Source of the DNA: Pseudomonas viridiflava
Lineage (GTDB): Bacteria > Pseudomonadota > Gammaproteobacteria > Pseudomonadales > Pseudomonadaceae
Direction of reading: 5' to 3'
NCBI RefSeq assembly: GCF_900589395.1
Contig: NZ_UUIS01000006.1
Location: 1 to 64,000 of the forward strand
DNA: 64,000 nt
The position numbers were made by a program, and so were the translations under genes. This document shows, in pieces, positions 19,176 to 30,156 of the stretch (the stretch's first letter is position 1; the number at the start of each line of letters is the position of its first letter). The notes under the pieces are model-generated. The model was given only the letters and a program-made list of their open reading frames with translations, made no database searches and was not told the DNA's origin.

Positions 19176-19290
19176 GGTGTGCATTCCCCCAAATGTCGCG
19201 CCAGTAAAGGCACACAGGGATGACCTGCCTTTGTAGTACTCCTAATGGTCTTGGACCCGGATTCCCCCCCCAGAACCCGGGTTTCTTTTT
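19176..19290 (+). ncRNA. rgsA: RgsA (P16)-like small regulatory RNA
   Basis: There is no reading frame in the 326-bp gap between LysE and tatD, but the plus strand has a sigma-S-like -10, about 115 nt of transcript, and a strong terminator (stem ACCCGG/CCGGGT at 19255-19282 followed by a T-rich tract TTCTTTTT). In P. aeruginosa the GacA/RpoS-controlled sRNA RgsA lies at this place, immediately upstream of tatD (PA2959). Position, size and promoter type all agree. The identification is by synteny and architecture, not by sequence alignment. The remainder of the gap (18995-19155) is AT-rich and shows no gene. Confidence 0.65.
19255..19290 (+). terminator. Terminator hairpin of the RgsA-like sRNA
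   Basis: ACCCGG (19255-19260) pairs with CCGGGT (19277-19282) across a C-rich loop, followed by TTCTTTTTG. An alternative stem ACCCGGG (19275-19281) with CCCGGGG (19292-19298) could act for the opposite strand after tatD. Confidence 0.65.
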
Positions 19291-19320
19291 GCCCGGGGTT
19301 TACTGGCCAGGCCACAGGAC

Positions 19321-20106
19321 TCAACGCGGCAGGCGGGCAAGGGGGAACAGTCGGGCAAAGTTGGCGCTGGTCTGCTCGGCAAACTGCTCATAGGCCTCGC
19401 CGCGCAGCATGGCCAGGAACTCGGCCACTTCACGCACGTATTGCGGCAGGTTGGGCTTGCCGCGATAGGGAATCGGGGCCAGATACGGCGAATCGGTCTC
19501 GACCAGCAAACGGTCGGCCGGCACCTGGCGCGCAACATCGCGCAAGGCGTCGGCATTGCGAAAGGTCACGATGCCGGACAACGAAATGTAAAAGCCCAGG
19601 TCCAGGGCTGCCTTGGCCATGTCCCAGTCCTCGGTAAAGCAGTGCAGCACGCCGGCCTGCGGCAAGGCCGCCTCGCGCAACAGCTCAAGGGTGTCACTGC
19701 GGGCGGCGCGGGTGTGCACGATCACCGGCTTGCCCGTGACTTGGGCTGCCTGCAGGTGCAGACGAAACGAGTCCTTCTGCACATCGGCCGCTTCGGGCTC
19801 GTAATGGTAATCCAGTCCGGTTTCACCGATGGCCACCACCCTGGGATGATCCAGCTCGCTCAACAGCCATTGCAGGGCAGGCGCACCGCCCGGACTGACG
19901 TCCAGCGGATGAATGCCCACCGAACAGTCGACATCGTTATAGCGCTCGGCCAAGCCCTTGACTGCGGCGGCGTTGTCGGCACTGACGCCGATGCACAGGA
20001 AGTGGCCGACTCCGCGTGCGCGGGCAGCGTCCAGCGCGGCGTCAAGCGACCCTGCGTGCGAAGTCAGGTCGAGGCGGTCGAGGTGGCAATGGGAATCTAC
20101 AAGCAT
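19321..20106 (-). CDS. tatD: TatD family metal-dependent hydrolase (DNase)
   Basis: A 261-residue TIM-barrel metal hydrolase. The metal-binding H-x-H motif is at the N-terminus (DSHCHLD), with GETGLDYHYE, HTRAA, VLHCFTEDW and the C-terminal LVETDSPYLAP holding the remaining ligands. Family members are 3'-5' exonucleases or DNases with roles in DNA repair. The start at 20106 (MLVDSHCHL) replaces a TTG two codons upstream. It lies 13 bp after pilZ and ends the holB-pilZ transcript. Confidence 0.93.
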   Translation of the reverse strand: MLVDSHCHLDRLDLTSHAGSLDAALDAARARGVGHFLCIGVSADNAAAVKGLAERYNDVDCSVGIHPLDVSPGGAPALQWLLSELDHPRVVAIGETGLDYHYEPEAADVQKDSFRLHLQAAQVTGKPVIVHTRAARSDTLELLREAALPQAGVLHCFTEDWDMAKAALDLGFYISLSGIVTFRNADALRDVARQVPADRLLVETDSPYLAPIPYRGKPNLPQYVREVAEFLAMLRGEAYEQFAEQTSANFARLFPLARLPR

Positions 20107-20119
20107 GGGCAAGGCACAA

Positions 20120-20476
20120 CTACATCGTGTGAGTGGGACGGTCGGACTTGAGGGCTCCGGCCAGGTGGGTTTCGATCAGGTTGCGGGCGGTGTTGTCACC
20201 GTCGCTGAATTGCACACCGACGCCAGCGGCGCGGTTGCCCTGCCCGCCCTTGGGCGTGATCCAGATCACGCGTCCGGCAACAGGGACCTTTTCAGGCTCT
20301 TCCATCAGGTTGAGCAGCATGAACACTTCGTCACCCAGCTTGTAGTTCTTGCCGGTCGGGATAAACAGACCGCCATTCTTGACGAATGGCATGTAGGCGG
20401 CATACAGCACGGATTTGTCCTTGATGGTCAAGGACAGGATGCCGTTACGCGGACCAGGACTGATCGGCAAGCTCAT
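20120..20476 (-). CDS. pilZ: Type IV pilus PilZ protein
   Basis: A 118-residue single PilZ domain. It is required for type IV pilus assembly in P. aeruginosa, where it bridges FimX and the ATPase PilB. The sequence lacks the RxxxR and (D/N)xSxxG motifs of c-di-GMP-binding PilZ domains (it reads VKNGGLFIPT at the second site), so it is the non-binding founding type. The C-terminal AAGVGVQFSD stretch matches this orthologue. It is next to holB, its conserved neighbour. The ATG at 20476 is clear. Confidence 0.93.
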   Translation of the reverse strand: MSLPISPGPRNGILSLTIKDKSVLYAAYMPFVKNGGLFIPTGKNYKLGDEVFMLLNLMEEPEKVPVAGRVIWITPKGGQGNRAAGVGVQFSDGDNTARNLIETHLAGALKSDRPTHTM

Positions 20477-20507
20477 TGCAGCTCCTCGAAGTGAGATTCA
20501 ACGCAGT

Positions 20508-23257
<2,750 letters not shown>

Positions 23258-23260
23258 GAA

Positions 23261-24076
23261 TCAGTTACCCAGAAGCACACGCGCAATAGCCTGCAGTTTA
23301 CGGGTGAGCGGCCCGACCGGCCAGTTCAACTGCGCATACCCACGCACCGGCCAGATGCCATACACGCTATTGCACAAAAAGAGTTCGTCCGACAGCTCAA
23401 GGTCGGACATCGACAGATCGCGAATATCGACAGCGATCCCCAGCGTTTGTGCCTGATCGAGCAACTCAGCGCGCATGACGCCGGCCACGCCACAGCGGTT
23501 CAGCGCAGCCGTGAGCAATACGCCGTTACGAATCAGGAACAGGTTGCTGTACACCCCCTCGACCGGACGCCCCGAGGTATCGCGCATCAGGCCCTCGGCG
23601 TAATGGGCGTCGCGCCATTCGGCACGGGCCAGCACCTGCTCGAGACGGTTGAGGTGTTTCAGGCCGGCCAGCAGGGGCTGTTCGGCCAGACGGGTCTGGC
23701 AGTCGAACAAGTACACGCCCTGTTCGTAATGTCCGGCCGGGTACGCTGGTACAGCAGAGCCTTGCAGGATACGCCGCGGCAGCGCATCGGGTGCCGGTGC
23801 ATAACCGCGCAGGCTGTCGCCGCGGGTCAGGATCAGTTTCATGACCCCTTCATCAAGCCCGGCAGCGAAGCGTGTCATCTCGTCCTGAATCTGCGGCCGA
23901 TCAAGCTTGATCGCCAACCGCTCGCACGCGGTCTCGAGGCGCTGCACGTGGCGCTCGAACAACAAGGGCCGACCCGCCCTGACAGCGATGGTTTCGAAAA
24001 CGCCATCGCCATAGGCCAACCCCCGGCTGGTCAACGACAGGGCATCAGCCGGGCAGCCGTCGACCCAGGCTTGCAT
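23261..24076 (-). CDS. pabC: Aminodeoxychorismate lyase
   Basis: A 271-residue PLP enzyme of fold type IV that releases p-aminobenzoate from aminodeoxychorismate for folate synthesis. It shows SRGLAYGDGVFETI at the N-terminus, GLKHLNRLEQVLAR with the Schiff-base lysine, and EGVYSNLFLI. The ATG at 24076 shares one base with the fabF stop (TGATG); a GTG one codon earlier is also possible. Branched-chain aminotransferases are the nearest relatives, but the fabF-pabC-mltG order points to PabC. Confidence 0.94.
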   Translation of the reverse strand: MQAWVDGCPADALSLTSRGLAYGDGVFETIAVRAGRPLLFERHVQRLETACERLAIKLDRPQIQDEMTRFAAGLDEGVMKLILTRGDSLRGYAPAPDALPRRILQGSAVPAYPAGHYEQGVYLFDCQTRLAEQPLLAGLKHLNRLEQVLARAEWRDAHYAEGLMRDTSGRPVEGVYSNLFLIRNGVLLTAALNRCGVAGVMRAELLDQAQTLGIAVDIRDLSMSDLELSDELFLCNSVYGIWPVRGYAQLNWPVGPLTRKLQAIARVLLGN

Positions 24077-25320
24077 CACTCGCTGAACCGGCGAAACACC
24101 AGCGAGCCGTTGGTACCGCCAAAGCCGAAGGAGTTGGACAGCACCACATCGATCGGCATGCGCCTGGCTTCATGGGCGACGAAGTCCAGGTCGCAGCCTT
24201 CATCGGGCTGCTCGAGGTTGATGGTCGGCGGCGCCACCTGCTCAAGCAGGGCCAGCACGCTGAAAATCGCCTCGACCGCACCGGCGGCGCCCAGCAGGTG
24301 CCCTGTCATCGACTTGGTGGAGCTGACCGCCAACCGGTAGGCGTGATCGCCGAACACGCTCTTGATCGCCTGGGCTTCGGCAAGGTCGCCGGCCGGGGTC
24401 GAGGTGCCGTGCGCATTGATGTACTGCACCTGTTCGGGGTTGACCTGCGCATCACGCAGGGCATTGGTGATGCAGCGTGCCGCACCGGCACCGTTGTCGG
24501 GTGGCGAGGTCATGTGGAAGGCATCGCCGCTCATGCCAAAGCCGACCAGTTCGGCCAGGATGGTCGCGCCACGCGCCCTGGCGTGTTCGAGTTCTTCGAG
24601 CACCATGGCCCCCGAGCCGTCGGACAGCACGAAACCGTCGCGCTCCTTGTCCCAGGGCCGGCTTGCACGTGCAGGCTCGTCGTTACGCGTGGACAACGCG
24701 CGGGCGGCGCCAAAACCGCCCATGCCCAGGCCGCACGCGGCCATTTCGGCACCGCCGGCAATCATCACGTCCGCTTCGCCATAGGCGATGTTGCGGGCCG
24801 CCATGCCGATGCAGTGGGTGCCCGTGGTGCAGGCAGTGGAAATGGCGTAGTTGGGCCCCTGTACACCGAGGTGGATGGACAGGAAGCCGGAAATCATGTT
24901 GATGATCGAGCCAGGCACGAAGAACGGAGAAATACGCCCTGGCCCCTGCTCATGCATCAGACGACTGCTGTTCTCGATGTTGGTCAGGCCACCAATGCCC
25001 GAGCCCATGGCAACGCCAATGCGTTCACGGTTGGCATCGGTCACTTCAAGCCCTGCATTACGCACAGCCTGAAAACTGGCCGCCAGGCCATACTGAATAA
25101 AAAGGTCGACCCGCCGCGCCTCCTTGGGCGCCAGATATTGCGTGACATCAAACCCTTTCACCGACCCGCCGAAGCGTGTGGTGAAAGCCGACAGGTCAGT
25201 GTGCTCGATCAGATCAATGCCACTGCGGCCTGCCAGAATGCCTTGCCAACTGCTGGGTACATCGTTACCCAGTGGCGATATCATTCCCATCCCGGTGACC
25301 ACGACGCGTCTACGCGACAC
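24076..25320 (-). CDS. fabF: 3-oxoacyl-ACP synthase II
   Basis: A 414-residue condensing enzyme that elongates acyl-ACP with malonyl-ACP. The catalytic set is intact: nucleophile Cys164 ([10 protein letters not shown]), His304 ([11 protein letters not shown]), Lys336 and His341 ([13 protein letters not shown]). The start is a GTG at 25320 after a strong AAGGAG site. It is separated from acpP by a 113-bp gap that holds a terminator-like hairpin, so fabF is partly uncoupled from acpP. Confidence 0.97.
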   Translation of the reverse strand: MSRRRVVVTGMGMISPLGNDVPSSWQGILAGRSGIDLIEHTDLSAFTTRFGGSVKGFDVTQYLAPKEARRVDLFIQYGLAASFQAVRNAGLEVTDANRERIGVAMGSGIGGLTNIENSSRLMHEQGPGRISPFFVPGSIINMISGFLSIHLGVQGPNYAISTACTTGTHCIGMAARNIAYGEADVMIAGGAEMAACGLGMGGFGAARALSTRNDEPARASRPWDKERDGFVLSDGSGAMVLEELEHARARGATILAELVGFGMSGDAFHMTSPPDNGAGAARCITNALRDAQVNPEQVQYINAHGTSTPAGDLAEAQAIKSVFGDHAYRLAVSSTKSMTGHLLGAAGAVEAIFSVLALLEQVAPPTINLEQPDEGCDLDFVAHEARRMPIDVVLSNSFGFGGTNGSLVFRRFSE

Positions 25321-25370
25321 AGGACTCTCCTTCTCTCTCGTTGGCGAAACATCTTCATCGTTTTAAAGAA

Positions 25371-25403
25371 AAAACCGCACGCCGGTAAAAGCAGTGCGGT
25401 TTT
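25371..25403 (-). terminator. Terminator/attenuator between acpP and fabF
   Basis: A 10-bp perfect stem AAAACCGCAC/GTGCGGTTTT with a 13-nt loop. On the minus strand, the direction of transcription, it ends in a U-tract (GGTTTTTTCTTT). It lies 31 bp after the acpP stop and about 50 bp before fabF. It would make acpP mRNA more abundant than fabF mRNA. Confidence 0.8.
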
Positions 25404-25433
25404 CCCATGACAGCAGGCAGCGATTACAGAGAA

Positions 25434-25670
25434 TCAGGCCTTGTGGCTGTTCACGTAGTCGATGGCAGCCTGAACGGTGGTGATCTTTTCCGCTTCTTCG
25501 TCAGGGATTTCGGTTTCGAATTCCTCTTCCAGAGCCATGACCAGCTCAACGGTGTCCAGGGAGTCAGCGCCCAGGTCTTCAACGAAAGAGGACTCGTTCT
25601 TCACTTCCTCTTCTTTGACGCCAAGTTGCTCGGCAACGATTTTCTTGACGCGGTCTTCGATGGTGCTCAT
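25434..25670 (-). CDS. acpP: Acyl carrier protein
   Basis: A 78-residue acidic carrier of fatty acyl intermediates. The phosphopantetheine attachment site is Ser37 in [10 protein letters not shown]. The sequence is close to the enterobacterial protein in length and layout ([10 protein letters not shown] at the N-terminus, VNSHKA at the C-terminus). It has its own promoter (25723-25750) in addition to read-through from fabG, and a terminator follows, which fits the high level needed for this protein. Confidence 0.98.
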   Translation of the reverse strand: MSTIEDRVKKIVAEQLGVKEEEVKNESSFVEDLGADSLDTVELVMALEEEFETEIPDEEAEKITTVQAAIDYVNSHKA

Positions 25671-25722
25671 ACCTAGTTTTAACTCCTAGTGGAAATGTTC
25701 AGGCATCTGGCCAGTGGGTAAG

Positions 25723-25750
25723 TGTATAGAAGAGGTTTTGGCTTTTTCAA
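25723..25750 (-). promoter_or_regulatory. Sigma-70 promoter of acpP
   Basis: On the minus strand, -35 TTGAAA (25750-25745) and -10 TATACA (25728-25723) are 16 bp apart. Transcription would start about 45 bp before the acpP ATG, whose leader contains an AGGAG site. Confidence 0.7.
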
Positions 25751-25867
25751 GCTTGTCGAACCCCTCCGGCTCCCCAGCGACCCCGTACCTATTGAAAGAT
25801 TGCAGCTTTATAACGGATTTTAGACAGCTCGTATTACATTTTTTTGAAACGAACCGTCGCAATCAGC

Positions 25868-26608
25868 TCACATGTACATCCCGCCGTTCACCGGGATCGT
25901 GGCCCCGGTCACATAGCCTGCACCCTCGGACGCCAGAAATGCCACGACATTGGCAATTTCCTGCGCCTGCCCAAGGCGACCCAGGGGAATCTGGGTCAAC
26001 AGCGCTTCGCGCTGGGCATCAGGTAATTCGCGGGTCATGTCGGTGTCGATAAAGCCTGGCGCTACCGCGTTCACAGTCACTGCACGAGAGCCGAGTTCAC
26101 GCGCCAGAGCACGACTGAAACCTTCCAGCCCAGCCTTCGCGGAAGCGTAGTTTACTTGACCGGCGTTGCCCATGGCACCGACAACTGAACCAATATTGAT
26201 GATTCGGCCCCAACGCGCCTTGGTCATGCCACGCAATACGCCCTTGGACAGGCGGTACAGGCTGGTCAGGTTGGTGTTGATGACATCGTGCCATTCGTCG
26301 TCTTTCATGCGCATCATCAGGTTATCGCGCGTGATGCCGGCATTGTTGATCAGGATCAACGGCACGCCTGCGCGGGCCTGGATGGTTGCCAGGGCCGCAT
26401 CGACGGACTCGGCATTGCAGACATCCAGCGCCAGGCCGAAACCTTCGATGCCATGTTCCTTGAGGGTCGCGCTGATGCGCTCTGCACCGGCTTCGGATGT
26501 CGCCGTACCAACCACCACGGCACCGTTGCGCCCCAGTTCCAGGGCAATGGCCTGGCCGATACCCCGGCTGGCGCCGGTCACCAGTGCAACTTTACCTTGC
26601 AGACTCAT
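25868..26608 (-). CDS. fabG: 3-oxoacyl-ACP reductase
   Basis: A 246-residue SDR enzyme that reduces 3-oxoacyl-ACP with NADPH. Cofactor motif TGASRGIG (11-18), NNAG (88-91), and the catalytic Ser141, Tyr154 and Lys158 in GSVVGAMGNAGQVNYASAK are all present. The start at 26608 is chosen because an AAGGAGA ribosome-binding site lies 8 nt before it; an upstream ATG in the same frame is too close to that site. The gap to fabD is 16 bp. Confidence 0.97.
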   Translation of the reverse strand: MSLQGKVALVTGASRGIGQAIALELGRNGAVVVGTATSEAGAERISATLKEHGIEGFGLALDVCNAESVDAALATIQARAGVPLILINNAGITRDNLMMRMKDDEWHDVINTNLTSLYRLSKGVLRGMTKARWGRIINIGSVVGAMGNAGQVNYASAKAGLEGFSRALARELGSRAVTVNAVAPGFIDTDMTRELPDAQREALLTQIPLGRLGQAQEIANVVAFLASEGAGYVTGATIPVNGGMYM

Positions 26609-26624
26609 GCACATGTCTCCTTGT

Positions 26625-27563
26625 TCAAGCCAGTGCTGCGCGGGCGGCAGCAAAGGCGTCAGGTGTATCCAGGTTGTAGGTCACCACGCCTTCGGCGCAG
26701 CGCTTGTTCAGGCCGGCGAGCACTTTGCCCGGGCCACACTCCACCAATTGGGTCACACCGAGACCGGCCAGGCACTGGATGGACTCGACCCAACGCACAG
26801 GCTTGTACAACTGCTCAAGCAGGTCGCGCTTGAGCGTAGCCAGATCGGTAACCGCGGCGGCGCTGACGTTCTGCACCAGAGCGATGCGTGGCTCCTGCCA
26901 CTCGATCGCCTCGATGGACTGGGCAAAATGCTGCGCCGCAGGACGCATCAGCTCACAGTGCGACGGCACGCTGACCGGCAGTGGCAGCGCACGCTTGGCG
27001 CCACGCGCCTTGCACAGTTCCATTGCACGCTTGACGGCCTCGGCGCTGCCGGCGATGACGACCTGGCCTGGCGAGTTGAAATTCACCGCACTGACCACTT
27101 CACCCTGCGCAGCTTCAGCGCAGACGGCGATGACGTCGGCATCGTCCAGGCCCAGAATCGCCGCCATGCCGCCCTGCCCGGCCGGTACGGCCTCCTGCAT
27201 CAACTGGCCGCGACGCTCGACCAACCTGACGGCATCTTCCAGCGCCAGGCTTTGCGCAGCCACCAGGGCGCTGTACTCGCCCAGACTGTGGCCGGCAACA
27301 TACGCGGGCACCGCACCGCCCTCGGCCAGCCACACATGCCACAGGGCGATGGAGGCGGTAAGAATGGCCGGCTGGGTCTTGTCGGTGCGATTGAGGTCTT
27401 CGCCCGGACCTTCCTGGACCAGCTTCCAGAGATCGTAGCCCAGTGCTTCGGACGCCTGTTCAAAGGTATCAAGGATCAACGGATGCTGAGCGCCTTGCTC
27501 GGCAAGCATGCCGAGCGATTGCGATCCTTGACCCGGAAAGACGAATGCGAGGGATGCAGACAT
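26625..27563 (-). CDS. fabD: Malonyl-CoA:ACP transacylase
   Basis: A 312-residue transacylase that loads malonyl groups onto ACP. The nucleophile elbow is GHSLGEYSAL (Ser93), the glutamine of the oxyanion hole is in FPGQGSQ, and the catalytic histidine is in VPSHCELM. The start at 27563 (MSASLAFVFPGQG) matches the family; the longer frame is non-homologous. It lies about 107 bp after plsX and 16 bp before fabG. Confidence 0.97.
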   Translation of the reverse strand: MSASLAFVFPGQGSQSLGMLAEQGAQHPLILDTFEQASEALGYDLWKLVQEGPGEDLNRTDKTQPAILTASIALWHVWLAEGGAVPAYVAGHSLGEYSALVAAQSLALEDAVRLVERRGQLMQEAVPAGQGGMAAILGLDDADVIAVCAEAAQGEVVSAVNFNSPGQVVIAGSAEAVKRAMELCKARGAKRALPLPVSVPSHCELMRPAAQHFAQSIEAIEWQEPRIALVQNVSAAAVTDLATLKRDLLEQLYKPVRWVESIQCLAGLGVTQLVECGPGKVLAGLNKRCAEGVVTYNLDTPDAFAAARAALA

Positions 27564-27670
27564 GTAACAGGCCCCTGAGTGGTTATCTTCGAAATGAGCC
27601 GCCGGCAGGGCCGACGACATGATGCAAACTGGCACGACTGAACGGTTGGATGATCGGCCCGCAGGCAGCG

Positions 27671-28696
27671 TCACATTTGCCCACGCTCCTGAAACAGCGC
27701 CTCAAGCCGCAGGCCCAGGCGGTGCGGCAGGTTTTCCTGGACCTGCACCACCGCACGCTGGATGGCGCTCTGCAACCCTTCGACGCCGGCGGCGCCATGG
27801 CTCTTGACCACGATGCCCTGCAAACCCAGCAGGCTGGCGCCATTATGGCGGGCCGGCGCCAGGTCGTTTTTCAAACGCCTGAACAGCGGCAAGGCAACCA
27901 CACCCGCCACCCTGCCGAGCACGCCCTGAGTGAACAAGGCTTCGATCCGATCGGTGATCATGGTCGCCAGACCCTCGCTGGACTTGAGCAGCACGTTGCC
28001 AACGAAGCCGTCGCACACCACCACATCGGCCTCACCGCGATAAAGACCGTCGCCTTCGACAAAGCCGATGTAGTTGAGCATCGGCGCTGCCTGCAGCAGC
28101 GCAGCGGCCTGGCGCACCTGTTGGTTGCCCTTGATGTCTTCAGTGCCGACATTGAGCAGCGCGACCCTGGGTCGCGGCATGCCCAGGACCTCGGCCGCCA
28201 CCGCACCCATGACGGCGAACTGGTACAGGTTTTCTGCACTGCAGTCGACGTTCGCCCCCAGATCCAGCAACTGACAATAGCCACTGCGGGTGGGGATCGC
28301 CCCTACCATCGCCGGCCGGTCGATGCCAGGCAGGGTCTTGAGCACGAAGCGCGACAGCGCCATCAGGGCACCGGTATTGCCAGCACTTACACACGCCTGG
28401 GCATCACCTGCCGCCACCAGACCGAGCGCCACGCGCATCGAAGAGTCAGGCTTGCCGCGCAGGGCCTGGGAAGGCCGCTCGTCCATGGTGATGACTTCGC
28501 TGGCATGCACAACGTGCAGGCGCGTACGGTCAACACCCTGTTGGCGGGCGATCAGTTCTTCAATAAGGGGGGATTGGCCGACAAGGACCAGGTGCAACGA
28601 AGGGTTTGCAGTCAGGCAGGCGAGGCTTGCCTTTACAATGCTGCGGGGACCGAAGTCCCCGCCCATTGCGTCGATCGCGATGATCGGAGCGGACAA
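27671..28696 (-). CDS. plsX: Phosphate acyltransferase PlsX
   Basis: A 341-residue enzyme making acyl-phosphate from acyl-ACP, the first step of the PlsX/Y phospholipid route. Family signatures are [11 protein letters not shown] at the N-terminus, [15 protein letters not shown], and [17 protein letters not shown]. The start is a TTG at 28696, only 4 bp after the rpmF stop; no ATG is available that keeps the conserved N-terminus. The rare start and the tight spacing suggest translation depends on coupling to rpmF. Confidence 0.95.
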   Translation of the reverse strand: MSAPIIAIDAMGGDFGPRSIVKASLACLTANPSLHLVLVGQSPLIEELIARQQGVDRTRLHVVHASEVITMDERPSQALRGKPDSSMRVALGLVAAGDAQACVSAGNTGALMALSRFVLKTLPGIDRPAMVGAIPTRSGYCQLLDLGANVDCSAENLYQFAVMGAVAAEVLGMPRPRVALLNVGTEDIKGNQQVRQAAALLQAAPMLNYIGFVEGDGLYRGEADVVVCDGFVGNVLLKSSEGLATMITDRIEALFTQGVLGRVAGVVALPLFRRLKNDLAPARHNGASLLGLQGIVVKSHGAAGVEGLQSAIQRAVVQVQENLPHRLGLRLEALFQERGQM

Positions 28697-28700
28697 GAAA

Positions 28701-28883
28701 TTACTCGTCAGCGCCCTTGTCGATCACTTTGCGGCCACGGTACACGCCTTCTGGCGATACGTGGTGACGCAGGTGAACTTCACCGGTGGTTTTCTCAACC
28801 GACAGAGCGCTGGCATCGAGAGCGTCGTGCGAACGGCGCATGTCACGGGCAGAGCGGGATTTTTTGTTCTGCTGAACAGCCAT
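28701..28883 (-). CDS. rpmF: 50S ribosomal protein L32
   Basis: A 60-residue basic protein of the large ribosomal subunit. It begins [20 protein letters not shown], as usual in gammaproteobacteria, and has no cysteine zinc ribbon. It lies between the yceD-like gene (13-bp gap) and plsX (4-bp gap), the conserved link between ribosome and lipid synthesis genes. Confidence 0.97.
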   Translation of the reverse strand: MAVQQNKKSRSARDMRRSHDALDASALSVEKTTGEVHLRHHVSPEGVYRGRKVIDKGADE

Positions 28884-28896
28884 AATTGATTAACTC

Positions 28897-29424
28897 CTAA
28901 ACGTTTGGGTCACGCTTTAACTGCGCCAATACACTGAACGGGTTGGACCGTGTTACCTCGTCCACGCTCGGTTCGGGCTCATCGAGACCCGCCGGTTGCT
29001 GGCATTCTTCCGGTTGATGAGCCGGCACGATGGGCAAGGCGAGCAAAAGCTCCTCCTCGATCAGTGCCAGCAGATCCAATGGATCTTCGCCCAGTTCCAG
29101 TACGTCATAACCTTTCGGCAACGACTGGGTATTCGCACCCTCCTTCACCACGATGTAGGTACATTCGCTTTGGATCGGCAGGGTGACCAGCTCGAGACAA
29201 CGCTGGCAAACCATTTTGACCGCGACCTGCAACTGGGTGTGGAAAACCACCGACCGGCGCTCATCTCGCTCGAAAATGAATTTCGCTTGTACCGTGCCGA
29301 CACTATCGGCCAACGGGTCGCACAGCCTCTCCAGATCGGCCAACTGCACATTCCCTTCAAGGGAAGTGCCGCGGTCTGCCAATTTGCGAGGGTCAACGTG
29401 AGGTGGAATCTGGTCATTCAACAT
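28897..29424 (-). CDS. yceD: YceD family protein (DUF177)
   Basis: A 175-residue conserved protein. It has the DUF177 centre with a two-cysteine motif (MVCQRCLELV), an acidic C-terminal segment and a short basic end. YceD is tied to large-subunit rRNA (23S) accumulation in bacteria and plants, and it regularly precedes rpmF. The ATG at 29424 is near the divergent maf start, so the 107-bp gap (29425-29531) must hold both promoters. Confidence 0.9.
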   Translation of the reverse strand: MLNDQIPPHVDPRKLADRGTSLEGNVQLADLERLCDPLADSVGTVQAKFIFERDERRSVVFHTQLQVAVKMVCQRCLELVTLPIQSECTYIVVKEGANTQSLPKGYDVLELGEDPLDLLALIEEELLLALPIVPAHQPEECQQPAGLDEPEPSVDEVTRSNPFSVLAQLKRDPNV

Positions 29425-29531
29425 AGGCGCAGCATTCTAGGGATCACCCCTTGGCATGTCAAAGGAAATTCAGGCCTGTCAGCGAGTACCGGCCTTGATT
29501 AGAATTCAACGTTCAATCCGTGGAGAACCGC

Positions 29532-30110
29532 ATGCCATCCTTGCTTCTTGCCTCCAGCTCGCCCTACCGCCGCGAACTGCTCGCCCGCCTGTGCCTGCCG
29601 TTCACTTGCAGCTCACCGGACATCGACGAAAGCCGCCGCCCCAACGAGAGCGCCATCGAGCTGGTGCAGCGCCTGGCCCGGGAAAAAGCCCAGACCCTGA
29701 CACACAGCCATCCTGACCACCTGATCATCGGCTCTGACCAGGTGGCGGTGCTGGACGAGCAGATCCTCGGCAAGCCCCACACCTTCGAGCGCGCCCTGGC
29801 GCAACTGTCGTCCGCCAGCGGCAAACAGGTCACGTTCCTGACCGGCCTGGCGCTGATCAACAGCCGCACCGGCCAATGCCAGGTCGATTGCGTGCCGTTC
29901 AGCGTCACCTTTCGCACACTGGACACCGCCACCCTGGAGCGCTACCTGCACGCCGAGCAGCCTTACGACTGCGCCGGCAGCTTCAAGGCCGAAGGCTTGG
30001 GCATCAGCCTGTTTCGCAGCACCGAAGGCACGGACGCCACCAGCCTGATCGGCCTGCCGCTGATCCGGCTGGTCGACATGCTCATAAAGGAAGGCATCAG
30101 CGTTCCGTAA
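29532..30110 (+). CDS. maf: Maf family nucleotide pyrophosphatase
   Basis: A 192-residue house-cleaning enzyme that hydrolyses non-canonical nucleotides; the YceF subgroup, next to yceD and rluC, prefers m7GTP. The N-terminal LLLASSSPYRRELL and the GSDQVAVLDEQILGKP motif with the catalytic aspartate are present. The ATG at 29532 is used with a GGAGA site 6 bp upstream, rather than the GTG four codons before it. It is divergent from yceD and convergent with sppA. Confidence 0.93.
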   Translation: MPSLLLASSSPYRRELLARLCLPFTCSSPDIDESRRPNESAIELVQRLAREKAQTLTHSHPDHLIIGSDQVAVLDEQILGKPHTFERALAQLSSASGKQVTFLTGLALINSRTGQCQVDCVPFSVTFRTLDTATLERYLHAEQPYDCAGSFKAEGLGISLFRSTEGTDATSLIGLPLIRLVDMLIKEGISVP

Positions 30111-30117
30111 CCCAAAA

Positions 30118-30138
30118 GGCCCGACCAACGGTCGGGCC
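30118..30138. terminator. Bidirectional terminator between maf and sppA
   Basis: A perfect 9-bp stem GGCCCGACC/GGTCGGGCC with loop AAC, placed between two convergent genes. On the minus strand it is followed by TTTTGGG. Confidence 0.75.
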
Positions 30139-30156
30139 ATTCACGCACCGAAACAG

